64,000 nucleotides of DNA. Source: Channallabes apus. Lineage: Eukaryota; Chordata; Actinopteri; Siluriformes; Clariidae. Position numbers and translations under genes: made by a program. Positions 43,200-54,598 of this stretch are shown piece after piece (the first letter of the stretch is position 1; each line of letters begins with the position of its first letter). The notes below the pieces were generated by a model. That model was not told the DNA's origin and did not search any database. It was given only the letters and a program-made list of their open reading frames with translations. The stretch spans positions 1,002,501 to 1,066,500 of the forward strand of contig CM060131.1 of assembly GCA_030522415.1 (NCBI GenBank), given 5' to 3'.

Positions 43200-43655
43200 T
43201 AACTGTTTAAATGAAGAAGAAGTGTGTACGAGCTAAGTTTTAAGTGAAGAGAATAAGAGCTATTCCTTGATACACTTACCGGTCCGGGCCCGATCGACCG
43301 GGAGAGAAAACCACACACACGCAGGCATGATGTCTGAAGATCTCTGTTTATTCTCAGCAAAGAGAGCACATTTAAACGCTGCTACGTCCCGAACATCAAA
43401 AGAACCAGTCATTAACATGTCATAGAGGGACCCGGAGACAGACCCTCTTATTATTTCAGAGATGAAATACATTTACATTCTCCTTATTAAACAAAAGGGT
43501 TCTAGCAGACAAGAGTCATTTGGATGTACCGTATACTCGTCTGGATACAGGATATAGACGGTGTTACCACAGAAGGCATGAGGAAGCACAGTGAGGGGTC
43601 TGTTCTCAAGGCACAGGAATCTGCTTATTAGATTACACTGTCTTACAATATTATA
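43200..43655 (-). other. Possible 3' part or LTR of the Ty3/gypsy element
   Basis: Minus-strand AATAAA at 43352-43347, a TTTAAA motif about 25 bases 5' of it, then a GC-rich run ending in a strong donor-like GACCG|GTAAGTG near 43274. This layout resembles a retroelement LTR. Two ORFs abut here (43260-43472 and the tail of 43473-43784) but neither has a recognised domain. TG/CA borders were not identified. Confidence 0.3.
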
Positions 43656-44260
43656 AAACCTTACAATAACTTTGTATGGTTTGATGTTGTATGGTGTGGT
43701 AAAATTATTGTGTTTTTGCTGATGATAGAGCACAGTGTCACCTGGAGAGAGCATGAGGCACAGCATGACAATGAGAGTCTGCATGAGATTTCATCATGAC
43801 ATTAGCTTTGCGATTTCATGTTTTCACATCACAGTCAGAACTGCCTTTTGCAGTGTGTCTCAGAAACAGAAACTTTGGGTACACCATATGTTGAAACAGC
43901 AACTCGGCAGACAAGCTGCCTGTTGTGCTTTGTGGTGTAGACTTGTACGCAAGTTGGAAAGTGTTCAGGTATTGCTTCCATATAACTCAGTGTATGTCTG
44001 CCACATTAGGAGCTTTGCCCAAGGTGCAATAAACCTTTCAGTGGGGCATTGGCTTAAGGCCAAAGAGGTGTGATCCACCGGTGAAGAAATTCTAAATATT
44101 CACACAAGAGAATTGATCACTGTTTAATGGAGGATCCTTGTCCTTCTTCACAACTCTAGGGATACCAAACATTGAGAAGACTTTGTCTATAGTTGGAATG
44201 ACTGCATTGGCTGAAGTGAACTTTGTATTTTGGGTACTGTGTGTACTCGTCAACGATGTT
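43656..44260 (-). pseudogene. Ty3/gypsy-like integrase remnant
   Basis: Read on the minus strand: YTQYPKYKVHF in one frame, then TSANAVIPTIDKVFSMFGIP and RVVKKDKDPPLNSDQF, which is the integrase core around the second catalytic Asp (here KDKDPP instead of the usual TDNGPP), a stop, and TPLWPKAN-like remains. After about 300 bases comes PGDTVLYHQQKHNNFTTPYN, the C-terminal integrase domain. Frameshifts and stops throughout. Confidence 0.65.
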
Positions 44261-44274
44261 GGGCAAGAACAAAA

Positions 44275-45045
44275 GGATGGGAAGAAAGGAATGGAATTAT
44301 CCAATCTTGTCAAATGTGCAAACAAGAGGGGAAAAGTGACAAGACACATTGCAATACGTTGTGGTGATGAGGTAATGGGAAGAGAAACAGTACACATTCC
44401 TTGTAAGTAGCAGAGAGTTTTGTGCAAATAACAAGTAATAAATATTGTGCAAAAGAGCAGTCCATAGAGTCCACAGTCCACAGCGTGTGGTATAGATGTC
44501 TTTGATAGAAGATATACCTTGGAAGAGATACCCAGATGAACATCTCGATTGTCCTCACTATCCACTGCAGGGTCAGAGGAGAGTTGTCGCTCTGTGTCCT
44601 GCTGAAGTCAACAACCATATCTTTTGTTTTAGCAACGTTCAGAGACAGGTTGTTGTTGTTTTTACACCAGTCTGTTAGCCTTTGCACTTCCTCTCTGTAT
44701 GCTGACTCATGTCATTCTTGCTGATGAAACCCACCACGGTCGTGTCATCAGCAAACTTGGTGATGTGGTTGGAACTGTGTGTCGGTGCACAGATGATAAT
44801 AATGTGTTTGAGTGCCACAGGACGGTAGTCATTGAGACAGGATACAGAAGACTTCTTTAATACTATGGTAGTGGACTTGAAGCACGTTTGAACGACGGCG
44901 CTGCTCAGAGAGATGCTGAAGATGTCGGTAACAACATCTGCCAGCTGTTCAGCACATTCTCTGAGCACTCTGCCAGGGATATTGTCTGGTCCAGCAGCTT
45001 TAGGTGGGTTGACCCTACATAGAGTTTTCCTCACATCAGTCATAG
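44275..45045 (-). pseudogene. Rex1-like LINE reverse transcriptase, internally deleted
   Basis: The upstream part has [20 protein letters not shown] then [20 protein letters not shown] and [11 protein letters not shown], the start of the reverse transcriptase. It jumps to [15 protein letters not shown] with the catalytic FADD, then [20 protein letters not shown] and the end region YLLLVICTKLSATYKE in other frames. Wording fits the Rex1/Babar family from memory. Between the first blocks a large part is deleted. Confidence 0.65.
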
Positions 45046-46197
45046 TCGTTGGTTCTTGGTGGGAAAAATAAATGCTATGCTGTTCACAAGGAAGTGGGTA
45101 GTGGAGAGTGTTCAGTATCGTTATTTTCTGGAGTACAGTAATGCACAGGGAGAACTATAAAACATGACATACTTTTGGCCACCAGTGTATATTTTCTTCA
45201 GAGACTGACATGGAAACAGCATGTTAAATATGTAAATGCTGAAAGATGATACAATTTATGAGATGCCTTATGGTGTTGGAATATGGTGCAGATTTTGAGT
45301 CAATAAAATGTACATATAGTATACAGCATTAATAAGAACAATACTACACTGATGAAGACTGATAATAGCAGGCCCAAAGGTAGACATAAAACTGGTCAAG
45401 TTAAAACAAATGAATTTTGATCCAAAATCAAGAGAGATAAAATTTACTTCTAGCTGCATGTGGTTCTAGAACCAATACTTCTGTCTGGTCAGCTTTTGTA
45501 ATCTCTGCACATTTGTCACTTAATCAAAAGGATGTTAAGTCATTATTGAGTTAATGATACCTTTAGTTATGGATATTCAGTGTCCTGTCTTCATTTAGAC
45601 TGTCATTGCTCCTTTAAGACCTGGGAAGGCCTGCGTGCAAATTTGTATAGATCCCACGATTTGCACGAAACTGAAGAGTGTGAAGGTGTAGAATCTTTCA
45701 GATGTAAAATCTGACTCATTAGATTCTAATACAAAAGCCTACTTTGGACATTATGTGGACTATACTCTACATAATGTGGAATTACGTTCCATATATTAAC
45801 TGTATAATGTTGTGGCAGTTGACTAATAAGATCAATTCAGCTCACTGTTTTAATGATCTTGTGACATGTCATAAACCAGGTTGGGTTTAGACTTCATGTC
45901 TTGTCAAATTTGCAAATAAATGTCTAATTAAAATGGTAATGTGTGAATTTTGCTTTGTTTATAATTTGGTGTCATACGATATATTGAACTAAATTAAAAT
46001 ACTCCTCGAGTCAATGGTAAACATAGTTTAAAAATATTAGTTTCATTATTATTAGTTTAAAAAGTATTTAACATATTAATTATGTGATAGACAATCATAA
46101 CTTCAATTCAGCTAAAATATTTGGCAATTGTAGCACATTTGTTTAATTAAAAATGAATAGTCCACCTTCCAGTTAGTTCTACCTTGCATTTCAATTA
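45046..46197. other. Intergenic, no gene seen
   Basis: AT-rich, no element or gene recognised. Confidence 0.5.
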
Positions 46198-46276
46198 TAC
46201 AGTGGGGCAAAAAAATATTCATTCAGCCACCAATTGTTCTCCCGTTTAAAAAGATGAGAGAGGCCTGTAATTTTCA

Positions 46277-47033
46277 TCATAGGCTAGGCCGCTCCAGGAC
46301 CTTGAAATGCTTCTTACGAAGCCACTCCTTCATTGCCCAGGCGGTGTGTTTGGGATCATTGTCATGCTGAATGACCCAGCCATGTTTCATCTTCAATGCC
46401 ATTGCTGATGGAAGGAGGTTTTCACTCAAAATCTCACGATACATGGTCCCATTCATTCTTTCCTTTACACGGATGGTCCCTTTGCAGAAACAGCCCCAAA
46501 GCATGATGCTTCCACCCCTATTCTTCACAGAATGGTGTTCTTTGGATGCAACTCTGCATTCTTTCTCCTCCATACACGACAAGTTGAGTTTTTACCAAAA
46601 AGTTATATTTTGTTTTCATCTGACATTCTCCCAATACTCTTCTGGATCATACAAATGCTCTCTAGCAAACTTCAGATGGGCCTGGACATGTACTGGCTTA
46701 AGCAGGAGGACACGTCTGGCACTGCCTTTGTTACTTTGGTCCCAGCTCTCTGCAGGTCATTCACTAGGTCTCCCCGTGTGGTTCTGGGATTTTTGCTCAC
46801 AGTTCTTGTGATCATTTTGACCCCACGGAGTGAGATCTTGCGTGGAGCCCCAGATCGAGGGAGATTATCAGTGGTCTTGTGTCTTATGTCTTCCATTATT
46901 CTAATAATTGCTCTCACAGTTGATTTCTTCACACCAAGCTGCTTACCTACTGCAGATTCAGTCTTCCCAGTCTGATGCAGGTCTGCAATTTTTTGTTTCT
47001 GGTGTCCTTCGACAGCTCTTTGGTCTTGGCCAT
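46277..47033 (-). pseudogene. Tc1-like transposase, broken
   Basis: Start ATG at 47033-47031 (MAKTKELSKDTRNK), frameshift, then KIADLHQTGKTESAVGKQLG and VKKSTVRAIIR, and GAPRKISLRGVKMITRTVSK. A gap and further shifts lead to [20 protein letters not shown] and [19 protein letters not shown] with the second catalytic Asp. Inactive. Confidence 0.8.
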
Positions 47034-47373
47034 AATGGAGTTTGGAGTGTGAATGTTTGAGGTTGTGGATTTTCCTCCGTACGAGGACGCTGAGAAGCTG
47101 CTTTTTTCCGAGCTCCACCATACTGACCAACTTTTAAACTTTTTCGTCCCCTTACGAAGAGTGTACATAAAACGGATAAGTATCTTATAATATATTTACT
47201 CGAAACGCGTGTTATATCGTTAACTTTTAATTGTTTTGCAGCACACCGCTTTTAGCCGACATTAGCATCGCTAATTAGCATTAGCATCGCTAGCCCAGCT
47301 ATCACGTTTGTTTGTTTGTTTGTAAAGCTTGTTTTCGCTTCCTCACACCGATTATTTTCCGTGTTTAGACACC

Positions 47374-48297
47374 ATGTCGGTTGTGATTCTGCCTCTGAGT
47401 GCAGGTGAGGAGACATTGGAGCTGCACTCGGTGGATTTGGAGGTGGAGGCCGTGGAGAAGCTGATCCGTGAGCTACAGGTGAAGCTGGCCCGGTTACAGC
47501 AGCGGAAAGCCACGCTTGAATCGACGCAGACCGACGCTCATCTGTCCCAGGTAAATTCTCGGCGTGAGAATTCTCCTACAACCTCAACCCCGCGTGTTTC
47601 TCTGCCCAGGTCCAACACACCAAGGACGCAGCCCGCCCAGTGTTCCTACACCCCGGCGCCGGGATACCACGGACCCTGGATACAGGAGCGGCGGAAGAAG
47701 CACGCCAAGCCCCGGGCGAGGACCTCTCCACCACCACCACCACCACCCGTCTTCGACATCTCGACCCAAAACCGCTTCGCTCCTCTCCGCGAGACGGCAC
47801 AAGACGTCCTGGTCATCGGAGACTCCATCGTTCGTCACGTGCGTGCTACCACGGCTAAAGGTAAGGTGCACACACGCTGTTTACCTGGTGCACGTGTTCT
47901 TGATGTTGCTGCACAGGTGCCTGCTGCCCTGAGGAAGAACATTGGAGCTGTGGTTCTTCATGCCGGCACGAACGACACCAGGCTGAGGCAGACGGAGATC
48001 CTAAAGAAGGACTTCAGGAGCCTGGTCGAGAAGGTCCGCAGCACATCACCCACGACAAGGATCATCGTATCTGGACCGCTTCCCACATTTCAGCGAGGAA
48101 TCGAGAAGTTCAGTAGATTATTTGCTTTTAATGAATGGTTACAATCTTGGTGTCAACAACAGAAATTACGCTTTGTTGATAACTGGAATGTTTTCTGGGA
48201 GCGTCCTAGGCTCTATCACACCGATGGCCTACACCCTAGCAGAGCTGGAGCAGCGGTCCTCTCTGACAACATCTCCAGAACACTACGAACCATCTGA
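47374..48297 (+). CDS. L2 LINE ORF1 with coiled coil and GDSL-type esterase
   Basis: 307 residues from ATG 47374 (context ACCATGT), chosen over the non-ATG opening at 47329. A heptad-like region, VDLEVEAVEKLIRELQVKLA, lies at about residues 20-45, then a basic Pro-rich linker. The esterase follows: VLVIGDSIVRHVR with the nucleophile Ser at residue 151, LHAGTNDTRL with the Gly and Asn blocks, and YHTDGLHPSRAG with the Asp-x-x-His pair near the end. The known fish L2 ORF1 protein binds nucleic acid and has an active esterase. It ends at TGA 48295-48297, in frame with ORF2. Confidence 0.88.
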   Translation: MSVVILPLSAGEETLELHSVDLEVEAVEKLIRELQVKLARLQQRKATLESTQTDAHLSQVNSRRENSPTTSTPRVSLPRSNTPRTQPAQCSYTPAPGYHGPWIQERRKKHAKPRARTSPPPPPPPVFDISTQNRFAPLRETAQDVLVIGDSIVRHVRATTAKGKVHTRCLPGARVLDVAAQVPAALRKNIGAVVLHAGTNDTRLRQTEILKKDFRSLVEKVRSTSPTTRIIVSGPLPTFQRGIEKFSRLFAFNEWLQSWCQQQKLRFVDNWNVFWERPRLYHTDGLHPSRAGAAVLSDNISRTLRTI

Positions 48298-51200
48298 CTG
48301 GCGGTAAGTCATACTGTAGATTCCAAACATATTAGACACATCACAACTCAACGTAGTGATAGACGAACACACATAGCTTGTCCTATAGAAACTGTGTCTG
48401 TTCCCCGAATACTGAGAAAAAAGAATAAATTTGTTAAATTTGCCCGAAACAATCTGATAACCATAAAACCAGAAAAAGGCAAAATAAGTAGTCAAAATCC
48501 ACCTCTAAAGTTTGGACTACTCAACATTAGATCCCTTGCGCCTAAAGCACTTATTGTTAATGAAATTATCTCAGATTATTGCCTTGACGCACTCTGTCTC
48601 ACTGAAACCTGGCTTAAACCAAATGAATATTTTGGTCTGAATGAGTCTACTCCGTCAGGATATTTCTATAAGCACGAGCCCCGTCTAATTGGTCGCGGTG
48701 GTGGTGTCGCCACTATCTACAATGATGTACTCACTGTTACCCAGAAAATAAGGCCCAGGTTTAATTCATTTGAAGTGCTTATCATTAATGTTGCACTAAA
48801 TGAAATACGTAATAAACCCTTGCTATATTTTACCCTGGCCACCGTGTACAGACCCCCGGGGCCATATGGCGATTTTCTTAAAGAATTTGGACATCTGCTA
48901 TCAGACCTATTGGTTAACTCTGACAAAGTATTGATAGTAGGAGACTTTAACATTCATGTAGATGATGCTAACGACGCTTTAGCACTCACATTTATGGATT
49001 TATTAAATTCCTTTGGGGTTAAGCAAAATATAATTGGAGCAACTCACCGCTTTAATCATACGCTAGATTTAATTATATCCCATGGTATAGATGTCTCTAA
49101 TATAGAGATCATACCTCAAAGTGATGATATCACAGATCATCACCTCCTGACATATACTCTACCCGTAGAACAGATTAGCTGTGTCTCCCCACGTTATCAA
49201 TCTGTTAGAAATATGAATCCCACCACTAAAGACAGATTCACAAGTAATCTGCCGGATCTGTCCCAATTTCTTATTAGACCCCTAAATGCAGATGATCTAG
49301 ATGAAGTGACTAGCAGCATGGGCACTATTTTTACCAGTACATTAGACACTGTTGCTCCCATCAGATTAAAAAAAGTCAGAGATAAAACATTGGCACCGTG
49401 GTACAACAGTCATACTCGCGCCCTAAAGAGAGCAACCCGTAACCTCGAGCGAAAATGGAGGAAAACTAAATTAGAAGTCTTTCGAATTGCATATAAAGAC
49501 AGTATGTGCAGCTATAGACAGGCTCTAAAAACTGCTAGGACCGAGCATCTTAGCCAACTGATAGCAAGAAACCAAAACAATCCCAGGTTCTTATTTAGTA
49601 CAGTGGCTCGCCTAACAAAACCTAAGATGCCCGCAGAGAGTATCCCATCACAGTTTAGAAGTGAAGACTTTATGGACTTCTTTAATGAAAAAATCAATAA
49701 TATCAGGAAGAAAATAATGGAGGTTCAACCTCTAATAGTATCTCACGATCCAGTTCAGCCTATAGCTTCACATTTAGATTTTCACTGCTTTACAGGTATA
49801 GGACAGGAAGAGCTGTATAAACTCATCACCTCGGCTAAATCAACAACGTGCCTGTTAGACCCAATCCCAACCAGATTTTTAAAAGAAGTGATGCTTACGG
49901 TTGGAGAGCCACTCCTAAACATTATTAATTCTTCATTACATCTAGGTCACGTCCCTAAACCTTTCAAGTTAGCAGTTATTAAGCCGCTTCTTAAAAAATC
50001 TAATTTAGACGCGAATGAAATAAAAAATTACAGACCGATTTCAAACCTCCCGTTCATATCAAAAATACTAGAAAAAGTAGTATCAGCTCAAATTTGCACA
50101 TTCTTGCAGGATAACAACATCCTTGAAGAATTTCAGTCAGGTTTCAGGCCCCATCATAGCACAGAAACTGCACTAGTTAAGATTACAAATGACTTGTTTT
50201 TAGCTTCAGACCAAGGCTGCATCTCATTGCTAGTCCTGCTTGATCTTAGTGCTGCATTCGACACTATAGATCATAATATTCTCATAGATCGCTTACAAAA
50301 TTATATAGGTATTCAGGGACAGGCATTAAAATGGTTTAGATCTTACCTGTCTGATCGCTACCATTTTGTAGATCTAAATGGAGAACCGTCTGGTATAATG
50401 CCAGTGAAATATGGGGTCCCACAAGGGTCAGTTTTAGGACCTCTGTTGTTCTCAATATACATGCTTCCCTTGGGTAACATCATTAGAAGACATGGGATTA
50501 GTTTCCATTGTTATGCTGATGATACCCAATTATATATCTCAACTAAACCAGACGAAATACCTAAGCTGTCTAGATTAACTGAGTGTGTCCAGGACATAAA
50601 AGATTGGATGACCAATAACTTTCTTTTATTAAATTCAGATAAGACAGAGATATTACTTATTGGCCCAAAAACCAGCACACAACAGCTTTCACAATTCAGC
50701 TTGCGCTTAGAAGGATGTACTGTTATTACCAGCTCAGCAGTAAAAGATCTGGGAGTAATATTAGACAGTAACTTGTCTTTTGAAAATCACATTTCAAATA
50801 TCACAAAAACAGCCTTTTTCCATCTTCGAAATATTGCTAAACTTAGGAACATCTTATCCGTATCTGATGCAGAAAAACTAGTTCATGCATTCATGACCTC
50901 CAGACTGGACTATTGTAATGCATTACTAGGTGGTTGTCCTGCATCCTCAATAAACAAGCTTCAGTTAATCCAAAATGCAGCTGCCAGGGTTCTCACTAGA
51001 TCCAGAAAATATGATCATATAACCCCAATATTATCATCCCTGCACTGGCTACCTGTTCAGTTTAGAATAAATTACAAAATAGTATTACTTACATACAAAG
51101 CCTTAAATGGTTTAGCTCCCACATACCTAACCAGTCTTCTGATACGCTACAATCCACCACGCGCCTTAAGATCACAAAACTCCGGACTTCTGGTAGTTCC

Positions 51201-51354
51201 CAGAATTTCAAAATCTACAAAAGGGGGTAGGGCTTTTTCATATTTAGCTCCAAAGCTTTGGAATAGCCTTCCAGACAGTGTTCGGGGAGCAGACACGGTT
51301 TCTCAGTTCAAAAGTAGACTCAAGACGCATCTTTTTAATCTGGCATACACATAA
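48298..51354 (+). CDS. L2 LINE ORF2, endonuclease and reverse transcriptase
   Basis: Open frame from just after the ORF1 stop to TAA 51352-51354, about 1018 codons; a GTG lies at 48394 and the first ATG only at 48994. Counting from 48394: LLNIRSL at about residue 42, [10 protein letters not shown] at about 70, [10 protein letters not shown] at about 184 and [12 protein letters not shown] at about 247 are the endonuclease blocks. [17 protein letters not shown] (about 609), [14 protein letters not shown] (about 672) and CYADDTQLY (YADD at 707) are reverse transcriptase blocks. The C-terminal region includes [11 protein letters not shown] and [20 protein letters not shown]. All catalytic residues I can check are present. 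Confidence 0.9.
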   Translation: MAVSHTVDSKHIRHITTQRSDRRTHIACPIETVSVPRILRKKNKFVKFARNNLITIKPEKGKISSQNPPLKFGLLNIRSLAPKALIVNEIISDYCLDALCLTETWLKPNEYFGLNESTPSGYFYKHEPRLIGRGGGVATIYNDVLTVTQKIRPRFNSFEVLIINVALNEIRNKPLLYFTLATVYRPPGPYGDFLKEFGHLLSDLLVNSDKVLIVGDFNIHVDDANDALALTFMDLLNSFGVKQNIIGATHRFNHTLDLIISHGIDVSNIEIIPQSDDITDHHLLTYTLPVEQISCVSPRYQSVRNMNPTTKDRFTSNLPDLSQFLIRPLNADDLDEVTSSMGTIFTSTLDTVAPIRLKKVRDKTLAPWYNSHTRALKRATRNLERKWRKTKLEVFRIAYKDSMCSYRQALKTARTEHLSQLIARNQNNPRFLFSTVARLTKPKMPAESIPSQFRSEDFMDFFNEKINNIRKKIMEVQPLIVSHDPVQPIASHLDFHCFTGIGQEELYKLITSAKSTTCLLDPIPTRFLKEVMLTVGEPLLNIINSSLHLGHVPKPFKLAVIKPLLKKSNLDANEIKNYRPISNLPFISKILEKVVSAQICTFLQDNNILEEFQSGFRPHHSTETALVKITNDLFLASDQGCISLLVLLDLSAAFDTIDHNILIDRLQNYIGIQGQALKWFRSYLSDRYHFVDLNGEPSGIMPVKYGVPQGSVLGPLLFSIYMLPLGNIIRRHGISFHCYADDTQLYISTKPDEIPKLSRLTECVQDIKDWMTNNFLLLNSDKTEILLIGPKTSTQQLSQFSLRLEGCTVITSSAVKDLGVILDSNLSFENHISNITKTAFFHLRNIAKLRNILSVSDAEKLVHAFMTSRLDYCNALLGGCPASSINKLQLIQNAAARVLTRSRKYDHITPILSSLHWLPVQFRINYKIVLLTYKALNGLAPTYLTSLLIRYNPPRALRSQNSGLLVVPRISKSTKGGRAFSYLAPKLWNSLPDSVRGADTVSQFKSRLKTHLFNLAYT

Positions 51355-52114
51355 CTCATCCCAGTACTCATACTCCAGTACACCTATACCGAATGGCAAC
51401 TACGCTAATTCTCCCCATCTGTTCTGTATTTCTCTACCCATCCCGAGGCATCGGGAGATTTTGCCAGCTTCAGTAGACAAAGGCCGACCCTGCGAGGTTC
51501 CTGAGGCATCCAGAGAAGGACCAGCTCCAGCTGGATTCAGCTTTATGATGGTTGGAGCTACACATGCTGCTCCTGTGCTTCCAGTGATCCAGACCTCATC
51601 TGCCCTCTGCACCTACTGACTCGTCCCTATGCTGAACTGGTCTTCATGTCAATTTAAATAATTTCTGTCATATTGAATTTTCACCTGCACAACACACAAG
51701 ATGTTATATTTCTATCTGTTATCGCCCAAATGAGGATGGGTTCCCTGTTGAGTCTGGTTCCTCTCAAGGTTTCTTCCTATTGCCATCTCAGGGAGTTTTT
51801 CCTTGCCACCGTCGCCGTCACCCTTGGCTTGCTCATCAGAGAAATTTCATTCATTCGTCTCATTATTATCTGCACATTTTTCTCACACATCCACACTTCC
51901 AATTATTTTCTTTTCTATAATTATTATTATTATTTGTTTTTATTTATTTATTTTCTATTATAATTTTATTTATTTATTTATTATTTTATATATAATTATT
52001 CTATATACAGTTTTTTTTTTTGTTAAATTTCTTTAATTTTTGTGAAGCTGCTTTGAGACAATGACCATTGTTAAAAGCGCTATATAAATAAAATTGAATT
52101 GAATTGAATTGAAT
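51355..52114 (+). other. L2 LINE 3' UTR and TTGAA tail
   Basis: Ends GAAGCTGCTTTGAGACAATG then AAGCGCTATATAAATAAAAT followed by TTGAA/GAATT units. The same end, in reverse, opens the fragment at 59537. From family knowledge the LINE reverse transcriptase recognises this 3' end. Confidence 0.8.
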
Positions 52115-52454
52115 TGGACACGTGTCTTTTATACTGATTCCGAGTTTAAACAGATGCCATTAATACAGTTAACGAATTGAGGACAGAGGAGCCTCTTAAA
52201 GAAGAAGTTACAGGTCTGTGAGAGCCAGAAATCTTGCTTGTTTGTAGGCGACCAAATACTTATTTTACAGAGAAATTTACCAAGTCATTCATTAGAAATC
52301 CTACAATGTGATTTTCTGGATTTTTTCCCCTCATTTTGTCTCTCATAGTTGAGGTATACCCATGATGAAAATTACAGGCCTCTCTCATCTTTTTAAGTGG
52401 AAGAACTTGTACAATTGGTGGCTGACTAAATGTTTTTTTTTTTGCCCCACTGTA

Positions 52455-52766
52455 TCTATTAATTTTACGCTTTTACTTAATTCATGAAGTATATTTATAT
52501 GATTTTGCAACTTTCAAATTTACTCAATATTGAGTGTAAACATGTTTCACAAAAAAAATGAAATGAAACCAGTTAAATTTTTTTGAGTGTAAGCCAATTT
52601 CATTTCCAAACAAAATTTGTTCATATGTAATTAAACTTGAGTTTTAGTACTGATATTGGCCTGTTTTTGTCTGAGTGGTGGGGTTTCAGTATTATCTGGC
52701 AACCTACGTACCACTGTTAACAGGTACCAAGGCGCAGTTTAAGGAGTTTAAATAAACACAGGTTTT
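52455..52766. other. Intergenic, no gene seen
   Basis: Nothing recognised between the Tc1 end and the long inverted repeat. Confidence 0.5.
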
Positions 52767-53943
52767 TATGAGGCGCCGCATAGGGCTTAAATCAAACTTC
52801 ACACACACACACACACACACACATATGAAACACTCACACACACATATATACTACTAACTGCTCACACAACTACATATGAAATGCGCACTCACACACACAT
52901 ACATACTCTCCGCGCGCGCACATACATATCCCCCATCATTTTAATTTAATTAAGAAGCCCTTAGTATTATATAAGCTATTAATCTGTAAAAAATAAATAC
53001 ATAAATAATACGTTATATATTTTTAATGGTATCAGTTTTTGTTTCAATAAATGTTCTATATTTAATGCCCGTAGCGTCAAATTTCCACAGCAGCAGCGAC
53101 AGGTATCCGAGGTGCTCGTGTTACCATGGTAACGCTAGGAGGAAGTGACGTTGCATGGTGTTCTGAAAGGTGGAATTTTGTAGAGGGAAGTTCCCTTATC
53201 AGACATTTCCTGCGCAGGGAGTAGGGTGTAGGGAGTAGGCTGTAGGGAGCAGGGTGTAGGGAGTAGTAATTTCAATGTATATGAACTTCATTCTCCCTGA
53301 TTAGTAGCGTTTCTTAAATAGACCGTTAATGGACAGTTTAGAGACAACGAGTGATTTATTTATCACAACAAAAGTGTGTGATATGGAGGGTCGGAACAAT
53401 GTTTGATTTTCCAATTCAGAGTCCCGTGGGATTCCGATGAGTTAGTTATTACTCGCGAAGGCGAAGAAACACATTTCACAAAACAGTAGTTTTCATATTA
53501 GCCACAGATTCCCTGCTTCAATTTTCTTTTTGCAAATAATCACCTGCGATTTCTGCCACTGCAATATTGAGTCATTATGTGGACAGTTCTGAATAAGCCT
53601 TGTGATTGAGCAGTGATGATCATTATACTGTCCTACTCCGTCTTCTAAACTGTCCAACAGCAGGCTGTTTACACACCAGTTACTACACACCAGTTACTAC
53701 CATCCAGTTACTACCATCCAGGGGGAATGAAGCGAAAAGTCCGTCTACACTGAAACACCTTCCGGTTACACTGAGAATCTCATAGGTGTGTGTGCGCTCG
53801 CGGAGAGTGTGTGTGTGTGTGTGTGTGAGTGCGCATTTCATATGTAGTTGTGTGAGCAGTTAGTAGTATATATGTGTGTGTGAGTGTTTCATACGTGTGT
53901 GCATGAGTGAAGTTTGATTTAAGCCCTATACGGCGCCTCATAG
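52767..53943. repeat. Long inverted repeat, arms about 160 bp
   Basis: The left arm starts TATGAGGCGCCGCATAGGGC (52767-52930) and the right arm ends with its near-reverse complement (53783-53943). Shared inside are ATCAAACTTCA, ACACTCACACACACATATAT, CTACTAACTGCTCACACAAC and TACATATGAAATGCGCACTC. The centre holds GTAGGGAGTAGG-type tandem units (about 53212-53266) and ACCAGTTACTAC units (about 53674-53720). No transposase. This may be a foldback-type element or two inverted copies of a repeat. Confidence 0.75.
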
Positions 53944-54280
53944 GTTTTGAAAGGTTTACAAAAATATGCATTTTCTAAAGGAATGTCAAAATGCTCCATA
54001 TTTCTGTTTCTTTCTCTTGACCAATAGATACAGAGTCACATGCAGAAACTCGTGTGTGTGTCTGAGAGAGATAAAATCAGTCTTCCATGATGTACATGGC
54101 AAAAGTATGTTTCTCAGTGACTCTGTAACCAGAGCCATTTTATGCTTGGAAAGTGAAGCAATAGGACTACAGCAGTGGCCAAGTATGTTGATGTTAGAAC
54201 GGAGCTGAAGGTAGTGAGTGAGTGGCAGTATCATCTGAAAGGGGTTGCCCTAATTATGGCTGAATGCTGCGTTTAGACAG
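53944..54280. other. Intergenic, no gene seen
   Basis: Nothing recognised. Confidence 0.45.
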
Positions 54281-54528
54281 GTCGCAATCAGGGCTGGACT
54301 GGGGACAAAAAACGTCCCTGGCATTTTTGGCCATAGCGGCCCACCATGATTATTTAAACAATATGCTGAGGCATATGACATATCCTTTGATGTATGCGCT
54401 CACTGTTTTGTTTCAAACATTAAACCACAGTAACCTGCATGGAAGCAAATAACCTTGGTAAAAAATGTATTCTTAATTATTATTATTGTTATTATACAGT
54501 CTTTTATTAGCAATTCTCTACCCTCTGT

Positions 54529-54594
<66 letters not shown>
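54529..54594. repeat. (CA)n microsatellite
   Basis: About 33 CA units. Confidence 0.95.

Positions 54595-54598
<4 letters not shown>

Larger units (their letters stand above)
47070..52114 (+). mobile_element. Full-length L2-type LINE
   Basis: About 5.05 kb: 5' UTR, ORF1 (47374-48297), ORF2 (to 51354), a 3' UTR and a tail of TTGAA units (52093-52114). Upstream the Tc1 sequence stops after GGTTGTGGA and downstream resumes after TTGGA, so a short target duplication of about 4-5 bases is likely. Neither ORF has a stop or frameshift inside. From family knowledge, an ORF1 esterase plus an ORF2 endonuclease and reverse transcriptase is the plan of zebrafish ZfL2-1-like elements. A 5'-truncated relative is at 59537-60619. 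Confidence 0.9.
46200..52452 (-). mobile_element. Tc1-like transposon (third family) split by an L2 LINE
   Basis: Ends CAGTGGGGCAAAAAAATATT (left) and its reverse complement (right, with a longer T run) lie between TA dinucleotides (46198-46199, 52453-52454). The left part holds the broken transposase on the minus strand. The right part, 52115-52452, is the 5' untranslated region and right terminal repeat. Removing the LINE (about 47070-52114) leaves about 1.2 kb; the join restores the usual order upstream of the transposase start. Confidence 0.88.

Noticed and set aside
43260..43472. Stand-alone host gene encoded by the 70-residue minus-strand ORF
   Set aside because: It abuts retroelement remnants and carries a polyadenylation signal inside; more consistent with an LTR.
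47564..47932. Overlapping ORFs on both strands inside L2 ORF1, including Pro-, His- and Gly-rich ones
   Set aside because: They arise from the CCACCACC stretch of ORF1 read in other frames.
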